A DNA stretch of 64,000 nucleotides from Sipunculus nudus (Eukaryota; Annelida; Sipuncula; Golfingiida; Sipunculidae): contig CM049311.1 in assembly GCA_026874595.1 (NCBI GenBank), positions 32,445,176-32,509,175 on the forward strand, read 5' to 3'. Below are positions 38,791 through 48,917 of this stretch, in pieces. How positions within the stretch are numbered: position 1 is the stretch's first letter; every line of letters begins with the position of its first letter. The position numbers and the translations under genes are program-made. The notes below the pieces were generated by a model. It was not told the DNA's origin and searched no databases. It worked only from the letters and a program-made list of their open reading frames with translations.

Positions 38791-39344
38791 ATGAATAAAG
38801 ATTTAGCATAAACGAAACCCCTTTCCTGGAGAAAAAAACACTTTTTTATACATTTTTCCACATAGAAAAAGATGAGGTTGTGTGATTTGTTCAAACACTT
38901 TTTGGTACATCTATGATTTGAGCACTGTGACGTCAGTAACCCCCTGTGCCTAAAAATTGTAAATCTCATTAAAAGCTCAGTATTTCTTACACTGTCAGTC
39001 CCAAATTTTCAGGGAAGAATAAAACCAACATGTATTGCTAGATTCATGTCATTTCTACATATTGCCTGTGACGGCACACTTTGCACCAGTCAGATCAAGT
39101 CCTCGCCTCTACTCTGGATGCAATGATCTGTGCACATAACAATCCTACGTGCTATTGGTTTTACCGAACCTCCAGGCTTAAGGTCCACATAACAATACCA
39201 TCAGAGACCATGAACTTCTGGTCTACTTCTGTAAGGTGTTAATTGCCATCACCTCTTTCGACGACATGAACTGGTAGGGTTTGTACGGGACAAAGTTCAA
39301 CCTCTAACCTGAAACGTTGGCTGATTGCTGCTTGCAGTTAACAG
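38791..39344. other. Intergenic, no gene supported
   Basis: Contains a perfect CRE palindrome (38928-38935). Nothing else recognised. Confidence 0.5.
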
Positions 39345-39627
39345 TGATTAAGATGTGTAAAACCGATTAACACTATTTTCCGCGAATGGCGAGGAGGTGT
39401 TAGGGACAGAACTGGCACGGCCATTGATCGGGCTTTGATGTCGGATATTCCTGACGAGACCAGAAGTAGACCTGTCAGGGTACATACTGGACCAATTTTG
39501 GTACGCTTGCGAATGGCGTTAGAAAATGAGCCGGATGGCTTATGTCGAACAGCCGTGCATACTTCAGGACGTTTCAAAATTTTATATAGTCACATATATA
39601 CATTTAATATATTATATATATTTACTA
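39345..39627 (+). other. Open GC-rich segment, possible exon or gene fragment, unrecognised
   Basis: An open frame runs through here with good amino-acid complexity (VRDRTGTAIDRALMSDIPDE and later GPILVRLRMALENEPDG). Base composition is richer in GC than its flanks. I do not recognise it and no clear splice sites bracket it. It could be an old gene or transposon fragment. Confidence 0.2.
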
Positions 39628-39784
39628 TGTAACGGGGTGACATAAAAAGCGGACCGAACTGTCTCGGTAGGGAAGCTTGCTCTGCTAGCGAAGCGGTTGG
39701 TACGCCGGACTTGCGCGCCACCGTTATAGGTTCGAATCCCGGATCGGCCCGATGTTTTCCCCTGAGCTATTTGTCTTCGTAACA
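39628..39784 (+). repeat. TRIM LTR 1
   Basis: 157 bp, TG...CA. It contains A box TAGCGAAGCGG (39686-39696) and B box GGTTCGAATCC (39729-39739). A ~16-bp segment (GACATAAAAAGCGG region) is missing from LTR2 but present in LTR1 of the antisense copy. Confidence 0.75.
39686..39739 (+). promoter_or_regulatory. Internal Pol III promoter-like A and B boxes in LTR1
   Basis: TAGCGAAGCGG fits the A-box consensus TRGCNNAGYGG at every position. GGTTCGAATCC fits the B-box consensus GGTTCGANNCC. Start-to-start spacing is 43 bp, within the usual tRNA range. In LTR2 the A box is intact (39947-39957) and the B box has one mismatch (39990-40000). Activity is inferred only. Confidence 0.65.
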
Positions 39785-39787
39785 AAA

Positions 39788-39805
39788 TGGGGGCTCGTCC
39801 GGGAT
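39788..39805 (+). other. Primer-binding site complementary to tRNA-Pro
   Basis: TGGGGGCTCGTCCGGGAT is the classical proline-tRNA PBS sequence, placed 3 nt after the LTR end. It is the strongest evidence that the unit is LTR-retrotransposon derived and not a tandem SINE. Confidence 0.8.
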
Positions 39806-39903
39806 GACGGTAAACTTTGAAGCCCAGGGAATAAGCTCACCAAAGTGTGACTCCTGGGATAATAAGTCTTGTTCTGACAGCAGAACGCTCTTAAGAGGGG
39901 GTG

Positions 39904-40045
39904 TGTTACGGGGTCATAACTGTCTCACTAGGGAAGCTTGCTTTGCTAGCGAAGCGGTTGGTACACCGGACTTGTGCGCAACCGTTATGGGTTCGAATTC
40001 CGGATCGGCCCAATGTTTTCCCCTGAGCAATTTGTCTTCGTAACA
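39904..40045 (+). repeat. TRIM LTR 2
   Basis: 142 bp, TGTTACGGGG...CGTAACA, homologous to LTR1 apart from the ~16-bp deletion and scattered substitutions. Confidence 0.75.
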
Positions 40046-40074
40046 AAATAGGGGCTCGTCCGGGATGATGGTTT

Positions 40075-40945
40075 TCAATGCGCCATGGCCATATATGGAA
40101 CAAAATATGGTTATTTCCTAGGCCATGCATAACATTTTGACCAAGTTTGAAGACTTTGCCCTCAGGCAAGCTTGGAAAAATCGATTGACAGACAAACAGA
40201 CAGACAGTCTGAAGCTTGCGGCTATAATAAACGATTTATACAATTAAAGGAAAATCCTGCTTTTTGCATCGCACATACGCATGCTTTTCAATGTGCGTGA
40301 CAATCGCTGATATGATTTTGTAACTGTGATATTTCTATGTGTCGGTATATGTATATACATGTGCTTTTTAGCGATAAACATGGACTCGTTGGAAAATGAC
40401 GTCACCGGCTTCTTTTTTGGGGGAAACCTGCTAGATACATGGTAAAACTAAACATACACGTACTTCCGCCAGTTCACGCATATACCCATTTACATACACA
40501 TAGAAACACAACTTAAATCAGCAGAGAAGTACTTGTTTTTTTTCTTCTGGTTGTACTCGTGTGAGTACGATTCGGTGCAGGGTGACCTCCAGCTACCGGT
40601 ATCGTCAATAATCCTGTAGGAATTGAGTGGTCTTACGACGTTACCGTCTGCCGTTCGTCAAACGATTAGGCCTAGAGTCTATGTTTGTCCAACGATTATT
40701 ATCTCTCACAACACGACCAGAACACGAGCAATCTTAATTGGCTCTCAGCTATTCCGGTAGGGACGGGAGGTATAGGGATTCATGAGTTTATTTCTATTTT
40801 GATACCTGGATCTAGTTTTTTGCAGGGTTTGTGCTTTGTTGGGTCATCCGAAGTGCCAGAACAACAACAAAACTATTTTTTTTGGTCTTTTTTTCCTTCT
40901 GCCCGTGTTTGCTATTGTACGGTTAATGATTAAGAACACAGGATT
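40075..40945. other. Intergenic, repeat-like CGCAT patch, no gene
   Basis: 40255-40510 is related to 33130-33320 (see there). The ORF at 40685-40933 is unrecognised and not supported. Confidence 0.45.
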
Positions 40946-40957
40946 TTTTTTTATTTT

Positions 40958-41092
40958 TCTCGAGATCTCGAGATGACATCTCGAGATCGCGAGATAATTC
41001 ATTTTCGACATCGAGATAATGTTTTCGAGATCTTGAGATAACTTATTTCGAAATCCTGAAATAGTACTGTCTCGAGATATCGAGATAAAAAA
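40958..41092. repeat. CTCGAGAT palindromic repeat cluster
   Basis: Tandem, nearly palindromic motifs: CTCGAGATCTCGAGATGA, then CTCGAGATCGCGAGATAA, TTCGAGATCTTGAGATAA and CTCGAGATATCGAGATAA. Units are separated by short AT spacers, so the block can fold on itself. Confidence 0.85.
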
Positions 41093-41520
41093 ATTGTTTT
41101 ATCCTGAATCAACCACCGCACAATAGCTCCAAAATTAGCTTACTTTCAAAAACTGATATTTTGTCAGAGTTTAGGCCTACGGTAACAGGTGACAACTTGA
41201 TTATGATCCCCGGCGACTGACGACGTAGAATTCCTGTGAGCCGCTGGGGTCATTGGAACCATGGAAACGTCCAAACCTGATATCATCACAGTATTGGAGA
41301 GTAGACTGTTACGTCATCAGTGCAGTAGGAAGTCCGGAACGTTCGGAAGGCATTTGCGACATACATTTACATCGCCTCTTTAGTATTACAAGTCAATAAA
41401 TTGTCAATTTGTAACAACAAGCTGACACAAGCATTCGCGCTTGCGCTGTCATCTATTGCTGCTTGAAAAATAGGTCCAACGTGTTCTAGATAGTTCACAC
41501 GACAGATTCGCATTCAAAGC
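41093..41520. other. Intergenic, nothing recognised
   Basis: Mixed-composition sequence with no ORF or repeat I can support. Confidence 0.45.
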
Positions 41521-41720
41521 AGGGGTAGGGCGTAGCCTAGTGGTGAAGGCGTTGCACTAATTTAGAGCTGAAGGTCCCGATTCGAACCCCGCCGGTTACT
41601 CAATGGCATAATGGTGAAATCTCGTTATAGAACCTCAGAGATTCGATCAACAGGATTTGACTTCTGGATTTTTCCTAACCCCGTGCATATGAAACCTGAA
41701 ATCCAGAAGGCTTAAAAATA
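41521..41720 (+). mobile_element. tRNA-derived SINE candidate
   Basis: A box TAGCCTAGTGG (41533-41543) fits TRGCNNAGYGG exactly. The B box GATTCGAACCC (41579-41589) has one mismatch. Spacing is 46 bp. The sequence cannot form a complete cloverleaf by eye, so it is a SINE head, not a tRNA gene. The tail and 3' boundary are uncertain; CTTCTGGATTT and AAATCCAGAAG inverted motifs occur at 41660-41710. Confidence 0.6.
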
Positions 41721-43685
41721 GCATATCTTTCTTATCATATGGATACCATCATCCTCATTCAATAGACAGTGCTACCAACAGATCATGGACCTATCCTTTA
41801 AAGAATAAAGAATCGATACCAAAACGGTTTGAAAAACGCCTTGGATTGCCGTGTGAACGCTTTAGAATGGGCATTCAAAACGGTTTGAAACTGCCGCGTG
41901 GAAGGGGTATCATCTCATTCCAGTATTACCCGAAACTCCTGAAAGCAAAACATTTATAAATTAATAATTCAGATCGCGCATTGCTTACACAGGTACATAA
42001 ATTTGTCTGTTCGTCTATTTGGGTTCGTCATTGGGACATTACATAACCTGTAGGATATAACACAGCCATTAATTCTGATATGTTCTAACAGTCCGCCAGG
42101 TTTTTTTTTGTAGAGCCCAGCTGACGATTGTCATGGTAGCTCACGTTGACTTACACACAGCAGTGCTTGTTTATTTAAAATATTTTATTTTTTTCCTGTT
42201 TTTTTGTCTTTTGTTGTTTATTAGGCCTACAAGATATTATCAGGAAGATTTTCTTTATTCGCGAAAAATGGTAATGTTCTGACCCTTGTTTGATATCTAG
42301 TTAACGTCAGCCTTGTGTGAAACACGTGTTTTTACTGTTATATGCACGAAAATGAGGCAACTTGTTGTGAGCTATACTGGCCCTATAGGATAAAGGCTTG
42401 GCGAGAGAATGACAACCAGAAAGATTCGGATCTGAGGAGCATATTCTTTAATGTTAAATAATATTGTACACTTTTTTTATATATTGTTTGAAGTATTTTG
42501 TTTAATCCGAACTTATTAAAATCTACCCATAGAAAGGAAAAGGTATATCATTTACTCCCAATGAATTACGTTTTCATCAAAAATTTATGCCGCGAAAATA
42601 TTTTTTTGCGGAATTCATATTTTGCTGCCCGGAAAATGAATGCTTGAATGGTGAAACGTACTGTCCAGCTCTACTGGGAAGACGTAACAGAAACGCGTAA
42701 TTACTTTGTTAGTTATTCAATTTTTTTACATAAATTGGCAGAATCTATATGCGGTATATATCTTAAGGCGAAAATCATATTTCAAATATATAAATGCACC
42801 TAAAACAATTACCTCGAAAAAAACATGCGGGCACGGGTTCTGAGACGAACTGTCGAATTTCTACAAAATTAGTGGCGTCAACTTGCGAAACTAATTTATT
42901 TTTTTTTCATGCAAATTAATTTTAAGACCGACAAAGAGTAGTCATGCCAAAGCAGTTTAAGTTCTGCATTCATGTATTTTGAAATAGATCAAGGGACTGA
43001 AATATTAGCTCTATATCGCTTCAATCATGGAATGTGCGGAAAAATATGGCCTTACAACCCTTTTGAAATTTCACTTCAGTGACGCTCAAATCTGCATTAA
43101 AATTATACAAAAGCAACAATATCTCATCATCGAATGCATGGACTTCCTTAAATTGTCATTTGCATTGCCTAATGAGTCTGAATAGTTTTAAATGTGGTAT
43201 GAAAGTACTGGCGCCACCCATTTTTACGTGTTTGATTGTTCTTTTCAAACTGATAAACATCCCTTGTGTCACTTTATTAGCTCAACAATCAATATTTTCC
43301 ATTGGGTCATAACACTAAAATAACATGAAACATAAAAATCACTGTCATTAACCACTGTGCAACAAAAATGGTTCGATCAGTCTTTCAAACCTTTCACTAA
43401 TATTTGCGGAATGTCAATAACGGATACATTTCGAGTAGAAAATCCAAGAAAAAGGTATATTTTTTTGCCACATAAAAACTAAAACAGTTGACTATACACA
43501 CAAAATCTTAGAAACGATGTTTTGGTGTGCTTGCAAATATGAAGTAAATTTTTATTAACCTGATATTTGATTAACTATACATAAGCTCCCAAGTTTCACT
43601 GCAATAGATTTTATTTTAAAAATTCTCTTGACCTTACTGATCCCTATAGGTTTCTATACAGTTCGTTTGAAAGAGAGTTTTCTCG
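41721..43685. other. Intergenic, no gene supported
   Basis: AT-rich. 42977-43026 contains a ~46-bp segment (GAAATAGATCAAGGGACTGA and onward) repeated inside the nested element at 43961-44010. 43209 has a partial GGCGCCACCC motif. No coding evidence. Confidence 0.5.
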
Positions 43686-44217
43686 TATAAGGCCAAAAAA
43701 AATAAAAGGTATGGTTCTAAGACAACGCCCGCGTCAAATTTTTCAACATCAAAATTCAAGAAGATAAAATACGACGGTAAAGTGCAGTAAAGGTGACCTG
43801 CCCTAAACTGGCTTCCTTACTGATGGTCTGGCCTTATTTTTCTTGCTCCCACATGGAGCCTATACTTGATGATTTCATCAACATGCACACATTTTTATAA
43901 GAATCACATAAAAATGACACTCCAACAAACTTGTTTAAAGGAAAATTAAGTATATCTGAGTTGAAATAGATCAAGGGACTGAAATATTAGCCCTATATCG
44001 CTTCAATGCCGTTTTGGGCAGGTCACCTACGTGTACTTTTACCAATAATACAATTTTGATAAGGGTTCCTTTGTGATGTAGTGTTATTTACCTGTTTACA
44101 AAAACAGTTCTTATTTTCAAGCTTGTCCCTGATCATATTACATTTTTATCAAAACATACAAAAAAATAAATAAAATTTCGCCCGCCCGCACTGATTTCTG
44201 AAAAAAATGCCTAAGGC
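43686..44217. mobile_element. MITE family M, copy 4a, interrupted
   Basis: Left end ATAAGGCCAAAAAAAATAAA then TATGGTTCTAAG. The body matches the other copies up to AAGATAAAATA (43771) and resumes at ATAATACAATTTTGAT (about 44045). A ~273-bp element sits in between. Confidence 0.7.
43772..44044. mobile_element. Nested MITE inside copy 4a
   Basis: Imperfect inverted termini of about 27 bp: GTAAAGTGCAGTAAAGGTGA then CCTGCCC at the left, and GGGCAGGTCACCTACGTGTA then CTTTTAC at the right. The AGGTGACCTGCCC/GGGCAGGTCACCT core is perfect. AATA appears on both sides in the interrupted MITE, so the target duplication is short. No coding capacity. Confidence 0.65.
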
Positions 44218-44519
44218 CAAAAATGGTATGGTTCTCAGGCACCGTCAATTTTAACCCCCCGCATCAAAAATTTTGATTTTGATTTTCATCTTTCAAGAAG
44301 ATAAAATAATACAATATTGATCAGACTTCCTTTGTGATGTAGTGATTTTACCTGTTTAGCAAAAAATTCATGATTGTCCCTGATTATATAGCATTTTAAT
44401 CGAAACATACAAAAATGTTAAAAAAATAAAATATTGTCCGCCCGCACTGATTTCTGAAAAAAACGTGCCTGAGAACAATACCTTTCCTTGCCTTAAAACC
44501 ATAACTTTTTTGGCCTAAG
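44212..44519. mobile_element. MITE family M, copy 4b, abutting 4a
   Basis: Begins CCTAAGGCCAAAAATGG then TATGGTTCTCAGGCACCG. Ends GTGCCTGAGAACAATACC...TTTTTTGGCCTAAG. It is head-to-tail with copy 4a and shares its end. Confidence 0.7.
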
Positions 44520-44986
44520 CTATCACCTTCATCTACTCTAATAGTACAGGCATTTTACCCGAAATAAGCGGTCAACCTCACACAAATTGCAACAAAAGCA
44601 AACGCAACTGATTTTGATTCCTTAGTATGGCCTTAATGTAAGAAAAAAAGTCCTAAGCAATTGTGTGGTGGGAAAGTTTGAAAATCGTCAAATTTGACAA
44701 AGTAGAAAATACCTTTTATTTCACAATATATACATCAGCGTTCAAACGGTGTTGTATGAATAATCTCTTGGTTATCGTCTTATAACCTCTTGCTTATTCT
44801 TGTTCAAGTAGTTTTGAAATAAAGTGTATTTCATGAACTATAAGACACTATGGTACAGATATAAAATCAGCAATCAGTGAATTAAAGGGACATCATGAAA
44901 TGAGCAACACTATCTGAAAATGGCAACAATAACCAAAGATCTCCGGAAAACCTTATCAATCTCCAAAGTGTTGACATACATTACAA
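44520..44986. other. Intergenic, nothing recognised
   Basis: AT-rich sequence between a MITE and element D; no feature supported. Confidence 0.45.
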
Positions 44987-45660
44987 TTTTTAGTTCAGCC
45001 GCTTATAAGTCATTTGAGCTATAGTTATGATCCATTGTATGTCATCCGTCCGTCCGTCTGTCTGTCCGTTTGACTGGCACGTTTTGGAACGATTAGACCG
45101 ACAAATCCAAAATATGACATACAATTCGATGTCCATAAGTTCCCTTACTTCTCCTACCAAGTCCAAAATTGGGCTAATGCGACTTCGGTCCTTCGAGAAT
45201 TTAAGGAAAAACCTGTTGTTACACTTCATGACTGCCTAAAATCAAAACCCTCGTCTGTGTTTGTTCATATTTATAAACATTTATAAATTTCCGCCATATA
45301 TTTCCTATGAACGGGCCAAAAATTAGGTCAATATTACATAATTTTTAAAAATTATGGACCAAAGCATTATTAAGATACCTTATCAAAATATAAAGAAATA
45401 TATTTTTTTGTCTTAACATGGTAACTGCTATAGTTGGAGATTTTTTTTTTCAAGTTAACAACTATTTAATCAAGATTTAATTGTATGAAAGAAATTAGAT
45501 CAACTTTTTGTAAATTCTTAAAATTATTAGCATTAAATTTAGTAACTTAAATTTTGCCAACTTTGACCATGGCACATTTTATTCTAGTAAGCACTGCTGA
45601 TTTGACTTTCACAGCATATACACATAGGATTTAATCGGTTAAAATATGAAATTTGAAATC
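44987..45660 (+). mobile_element. Dispersed element family B, uninterrupted copy D
   Basis: Head TTTTAGTTCAGCCGC...CATTTGAGCTATAG, then CCGTCCGTCCGTCTGTCTGT. AAATCCAAAATATGACATAC and CTTCGAGAATTTAAGG match element B at 17.3-17.8 kb. The right part (about 45525-45600) matches sequence that lies after element C in the other copy. Confidence 0.65.
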
Positions 45661-45695
45661 AAAGCTCACAAACAAGGCGAGGTAAAACTTGACTT

Positions 45696-45717
45696 GGGGG
45701 GGGGGGGGGGGGGGGGG
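45696..45717 (+). repeat. Poly-G tract (22 G)
   Basis: An uninterrupted run of 22 G. Such runs can form G-quadruplexes and are also prone to assembly error. Confidence 0.9.
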
Positions 45718-46437
45718 CTCTATTGTATTCACTTGCATTGCCAAGATCCACTTGCATTGTCAATAATCTTCTCCTGTCGAAGGTGCACAGTTATTCTCAA
45801 ATCACTCCAATTACACCCACAGCAATATACATAAAGTGTAAGGGAATAATTGTAATTGCTTGAACTGTATTTCCAAAACTGAAACGCTGTTTTATCTCCA
45901 ATTTAATCTACAAGATGCCATGTTGTGGTTTTGTGGCTCTTAATTCCTTTTGAATAATTTCAAAATAAGATTAAATCCATCAGTTTGCATAATGTGATGT
46001 TATATGAGCAAATTTAGCGATAAATGATGATGATATTAAGAATTTCTAATTGACTTATATATGTATATCCAAATATATATGATATTTCAAATGTATGAAA
46101 ATTATAACCTTAAAAAAATGATAAAATAAAAAGTGAGGAACTAATTCAAACTTTTGTTCATCAATTTCCTGCCCAAGGAGAATGGGAAATAATGTGATCA
46201 GATTTGTTCGTCTACCTGTCTGTCTGTTGATTTATAAATATTCAGTAATTATGCATCTACTGTTTTTTCCTGTACGAACTGTTGAATTAAGTTTCATATC
46301 CCATATGTAAATGCAGAGATGTTGAAACTCCCACTATTCAGCGCCTCAAAATCCCTCCCCCACCATAAGTCCTTGCACCTGTGGACTGGGGACGTTAATT
46401 ATCAGACAACTGTATAAAATGGTATGAAAAAAAAAAT
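45718..46437. other. AT-rich intergenic
   Basis: 46127-46390 resembles 26900-27230 (old dispersed repeat). No gene. Confidence 0.5.
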
Positions 46438-46614
46438 TTGGATTTAATTGAACAAACGTTCCAACTACTGAGCTGTCAACAACTTATCAACATGTCAACC
46501 ACAGATCATGGAAATGGTATAGATCTCATGTTTACAAATTGCTCACATGCTCCAGTTTCACCATTAGAAAACACATGGTCAGATCACAAAGTATTATTTG
46601 CAACAATTTTCTAA
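46438..46614 (+). pseudogene. LINE endonuclease (EEP-type) C-terminal fragment
   Basis: A 58-codon open stretch includes FQLLSCQQLINMSTTDHG, then GIDLMFTNC and NTWSDHKVLFATIF before a stop. The order L-x-x-L...T...G-x-x-IDLxFTN...SDHxxL is the C-terminal part of AP-endonuclease-like domains of non-LTR retrotransposons, with the conserved SDH. No upstream catalytic motifs or downstream reverse transcriptase are present, so it is a relic. Confidence 0.6.
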
Positions 46615-47825
46615 CTTATCAGTTCAGATCAATCATATCAACCAATATCTAGCTTATACTACCTTTTCCGCTCAGACGTTATCTTTATTAGTTTATATTT
46701 TAGATTTTTTTTTAAAATCATGTAGATATGTAATGAGCACATGTTAAATCAGACGTCATCTTGTCCATTCTTATCACAAAGTGTCTGTTGTCAGTTACGC
46801 ACAGGGTTTCCAGCAGTCAACTCGGATAAAAAATCTCTGACTTTTAAATTTAACCTTTATTTATTTGATATAGCGCCTTTTTTTTATAAATATTTTTATT
46901 CAGTGGCGCTTTACAAAAGTACTAAATTATATTATGACACAAGAGTTAAACTTTAATAAAAATCTAAGTCAACAAAAGGTACGTTTTCAATTTTCTTTTA
47001 AAGTCGTCAATATTTTCGCTTCATTTAACATCATTAGAAAGTTTAATCCAAAGAGATCGTTCAAATGTTGAAAATACCCGATCAGCAAACGTTTTGTTAG
47101 ACTATTCCCGGACTTTCAGCCGGTTTTCTTGAAAAAAAACTAAGCCACCAAATTCAATTTCTTCTCAAAAAAGTCATTCTACTGCAAACCGAGTTTTTTT
47201 TTAAAATTGTAACTGAAAAGCAAAGCAAAATGAAACTAAAAAATTGGAATTGACATTCAAAATTAATTATTTATAATATTCAAGATCCATGCACTCTGTT
47301 ATCAAGCATATATCATGTGTATAAATTTATCCCACAATGACAAAAAATGACTTCAGTGGATCAAAGTAACTGCTTTTGTCTTTGTACTTTGTGACCTGTG
47401 CAGATTCATGTCCTTGTGTAAAATGTTTTACTTGTACTATATATTAGTTATGTATTACCTTTAAGAAACAGGTAGCCTTGCTTTAATGGTTGGTGCTACA
47501 TGTATACATTTTGTATATCAATGCTATGCATTGTCAACTTACAACTTTACAATAATCTAAAGGAAATAAGATTTTACCTACAGACACAACAAAACTTTAA
47601 TTAAAAGAAAAATAAAAATGTAGTATGAAATTATTGAATGCTGGCTCATGACATGAAAAAAAGGCTTCCTACCTGATAATCAACCACAGTCGCCATAGCC
47701 AGAATACACGCTATGTGATTATTTTTGCACGTGCATCTGATGGTGCTGCAGTTATAACTCTGACAGTTGCATCTAATAACCTCTTGGAGCATTTCAAAAG
47801 AAGGCGACTCGTCATTTGACATTAA
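46615..47825. other. Intergenic with GGCGC/GCGCC repeat patch
   Basis: 46870-46915 contains AGCGCC...TATAAATATTTTTATTCA then GTGGCGCT, a small inverted repeat. Otherwise nothing recognised. Confidence 0.45.
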
Positions 47826-48030
47826 CCAGACCAATCGTGACTGTTTTAGTATACTTTCTAACAACCCCTGCCTGGCGAGAACAATTCCGTTTTAACCCAG
47901 CATATTGGTCAAGCCCTCTTCATGTTTGTTGAAAATCTAATTACTACAATATCATTGCAACAGGTTAGGTGAGCGCTGCACATTACCAAATTAGGGTTAC
48001 CTGCTCAATATAAATGCCAACTGAGTCGTG
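47826..48030. repeat. Dispersed repeat family R, copy 1
   Basis: CCAGACCAATCGT, ACTTTCTAACAACCCCTG, TTTTAACCCAG and CAATATAAATGCCAA occur in the same order at 57935-58345 with different spacing. Class unknown. Confidence 0.55.
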
Positions 48031-48720
48031 CTACAACCCCCACCCCTACCGCACCCCATGCTTCAGACCGTTTCAACATTGACCCCCACATATGAGTCTT
48101 GTGAATTTTTAAATTAACAAATAAAGACCAGAATTGGATTCTGTGACCCCCCAAAAAACCTGAAATTGTCGTATTACATATTTATACCCTTTTGATTAAT
48201 TAAATTTGATGGATTCTAGGCCTTCTGGCGGCCATTTTGGATATTCCCAAATTTTACTACTTTCCCCCAGGAGAATATCTTAGGACTTTTTATATGTTCA
48301 AAAGGATACCTTCTGGGATACAAAACAAATGAGATAGCTTTTGTTGCAATTTGTGTGAGGTCATGTTACAAAATGACTGTACTATAAATATATATGGGGA
48401 GAGCATTATTTTTTTTGCAATGGAAAAAGAAGGGTTTTTTTATTGAACATGAACGACACTCGATTTTTCTCTGTATGGTTTATTCGGAGGTTATCTATCC
48501 CGCTGACAGATATGGGTTGTCGATGTCAAATGCTAAATTTAGTCAATTAATTTCTAAAAGGTCACAAACTTAATTAACCTCTGATATGACATTATAAAAT
48601 ATACTTAATATGTGTATGTATTTTATCATGTTTCACGCATTATGGACATAATGGACATTATGGACATATTATGTCCATAATACCCTTCTCTTTCCACTGG
48701 GTAAAATAACATTATACTCC
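48031..48720. other. Intergenic, nothing recognised
   Basis: Contains a short inverted repeat of TTATGGACATAATGGACAT-type motifs (48640-48685). No gene. Confidence 0.5.
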
Positions 48721-48721
48721 C

Positions 48722-48782
<61 letters not shown>

Positions 48783-48874
48783 CATATAATTTACACACAT
48801 ATATATATATGTATAAATATATTTACATATAAATTTAAATACATATATATATATATATGTAAATTTGCTATATT

Positions 48875-48916
<42 letters not shown>
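48722..48916. repeat. (TA)n microsatellite cluster
   Basis: Long (TA)n tracts at about 48725-48779 and 48879-48914, with TACATATA-rich sequence between. Confidence 0.95.

Positions 48917-48917
<1 letters not shown>

Larger units (their letters stand above)
39628..40045 (+). mobile_element. TRIM-type element with tRNA-like LTRs
   Basis: LTR1 (39628-39784) and LTR2 (39904-40045) both end ...GTCTTCGTAACA; LTR2 starts TGTTACGGGG and LTR1 TGTAACGGGG. This gives TG...CA ends with a TGTTACG/CGTAACA inverted repeat. After AAA, LTR1 is followed by TGGGGGCTCGTCCGGGAT (39788-39805), the exact 18-nt complement of a tRNA-Pro 3' end including CCA. The ~119-nt interior ends with a purine tract (39893-39901). 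It is far too small for gag/pol. Each LTR contains tRNA-like A and B boxes. A second AAA plus PBS-like sequence after LTR2 shows a tandem LTR-int-LTR-int arrangement truncated near 40072. A related copy lies antisense at 13661-14036. Confidence 0.78.

Noticed and set aside
39660-39750. Genuine tRNA gene
   Set aside because: A and B boxes fit but no 7-bp acceptor stem or proper anticodon arm could be built, and the segment repeats within LTRs.
41521-41600. Genuine tRNA gene
   Set aside because: No matching acceptor stem ends; B box mismatch; better explained as a SINE head.
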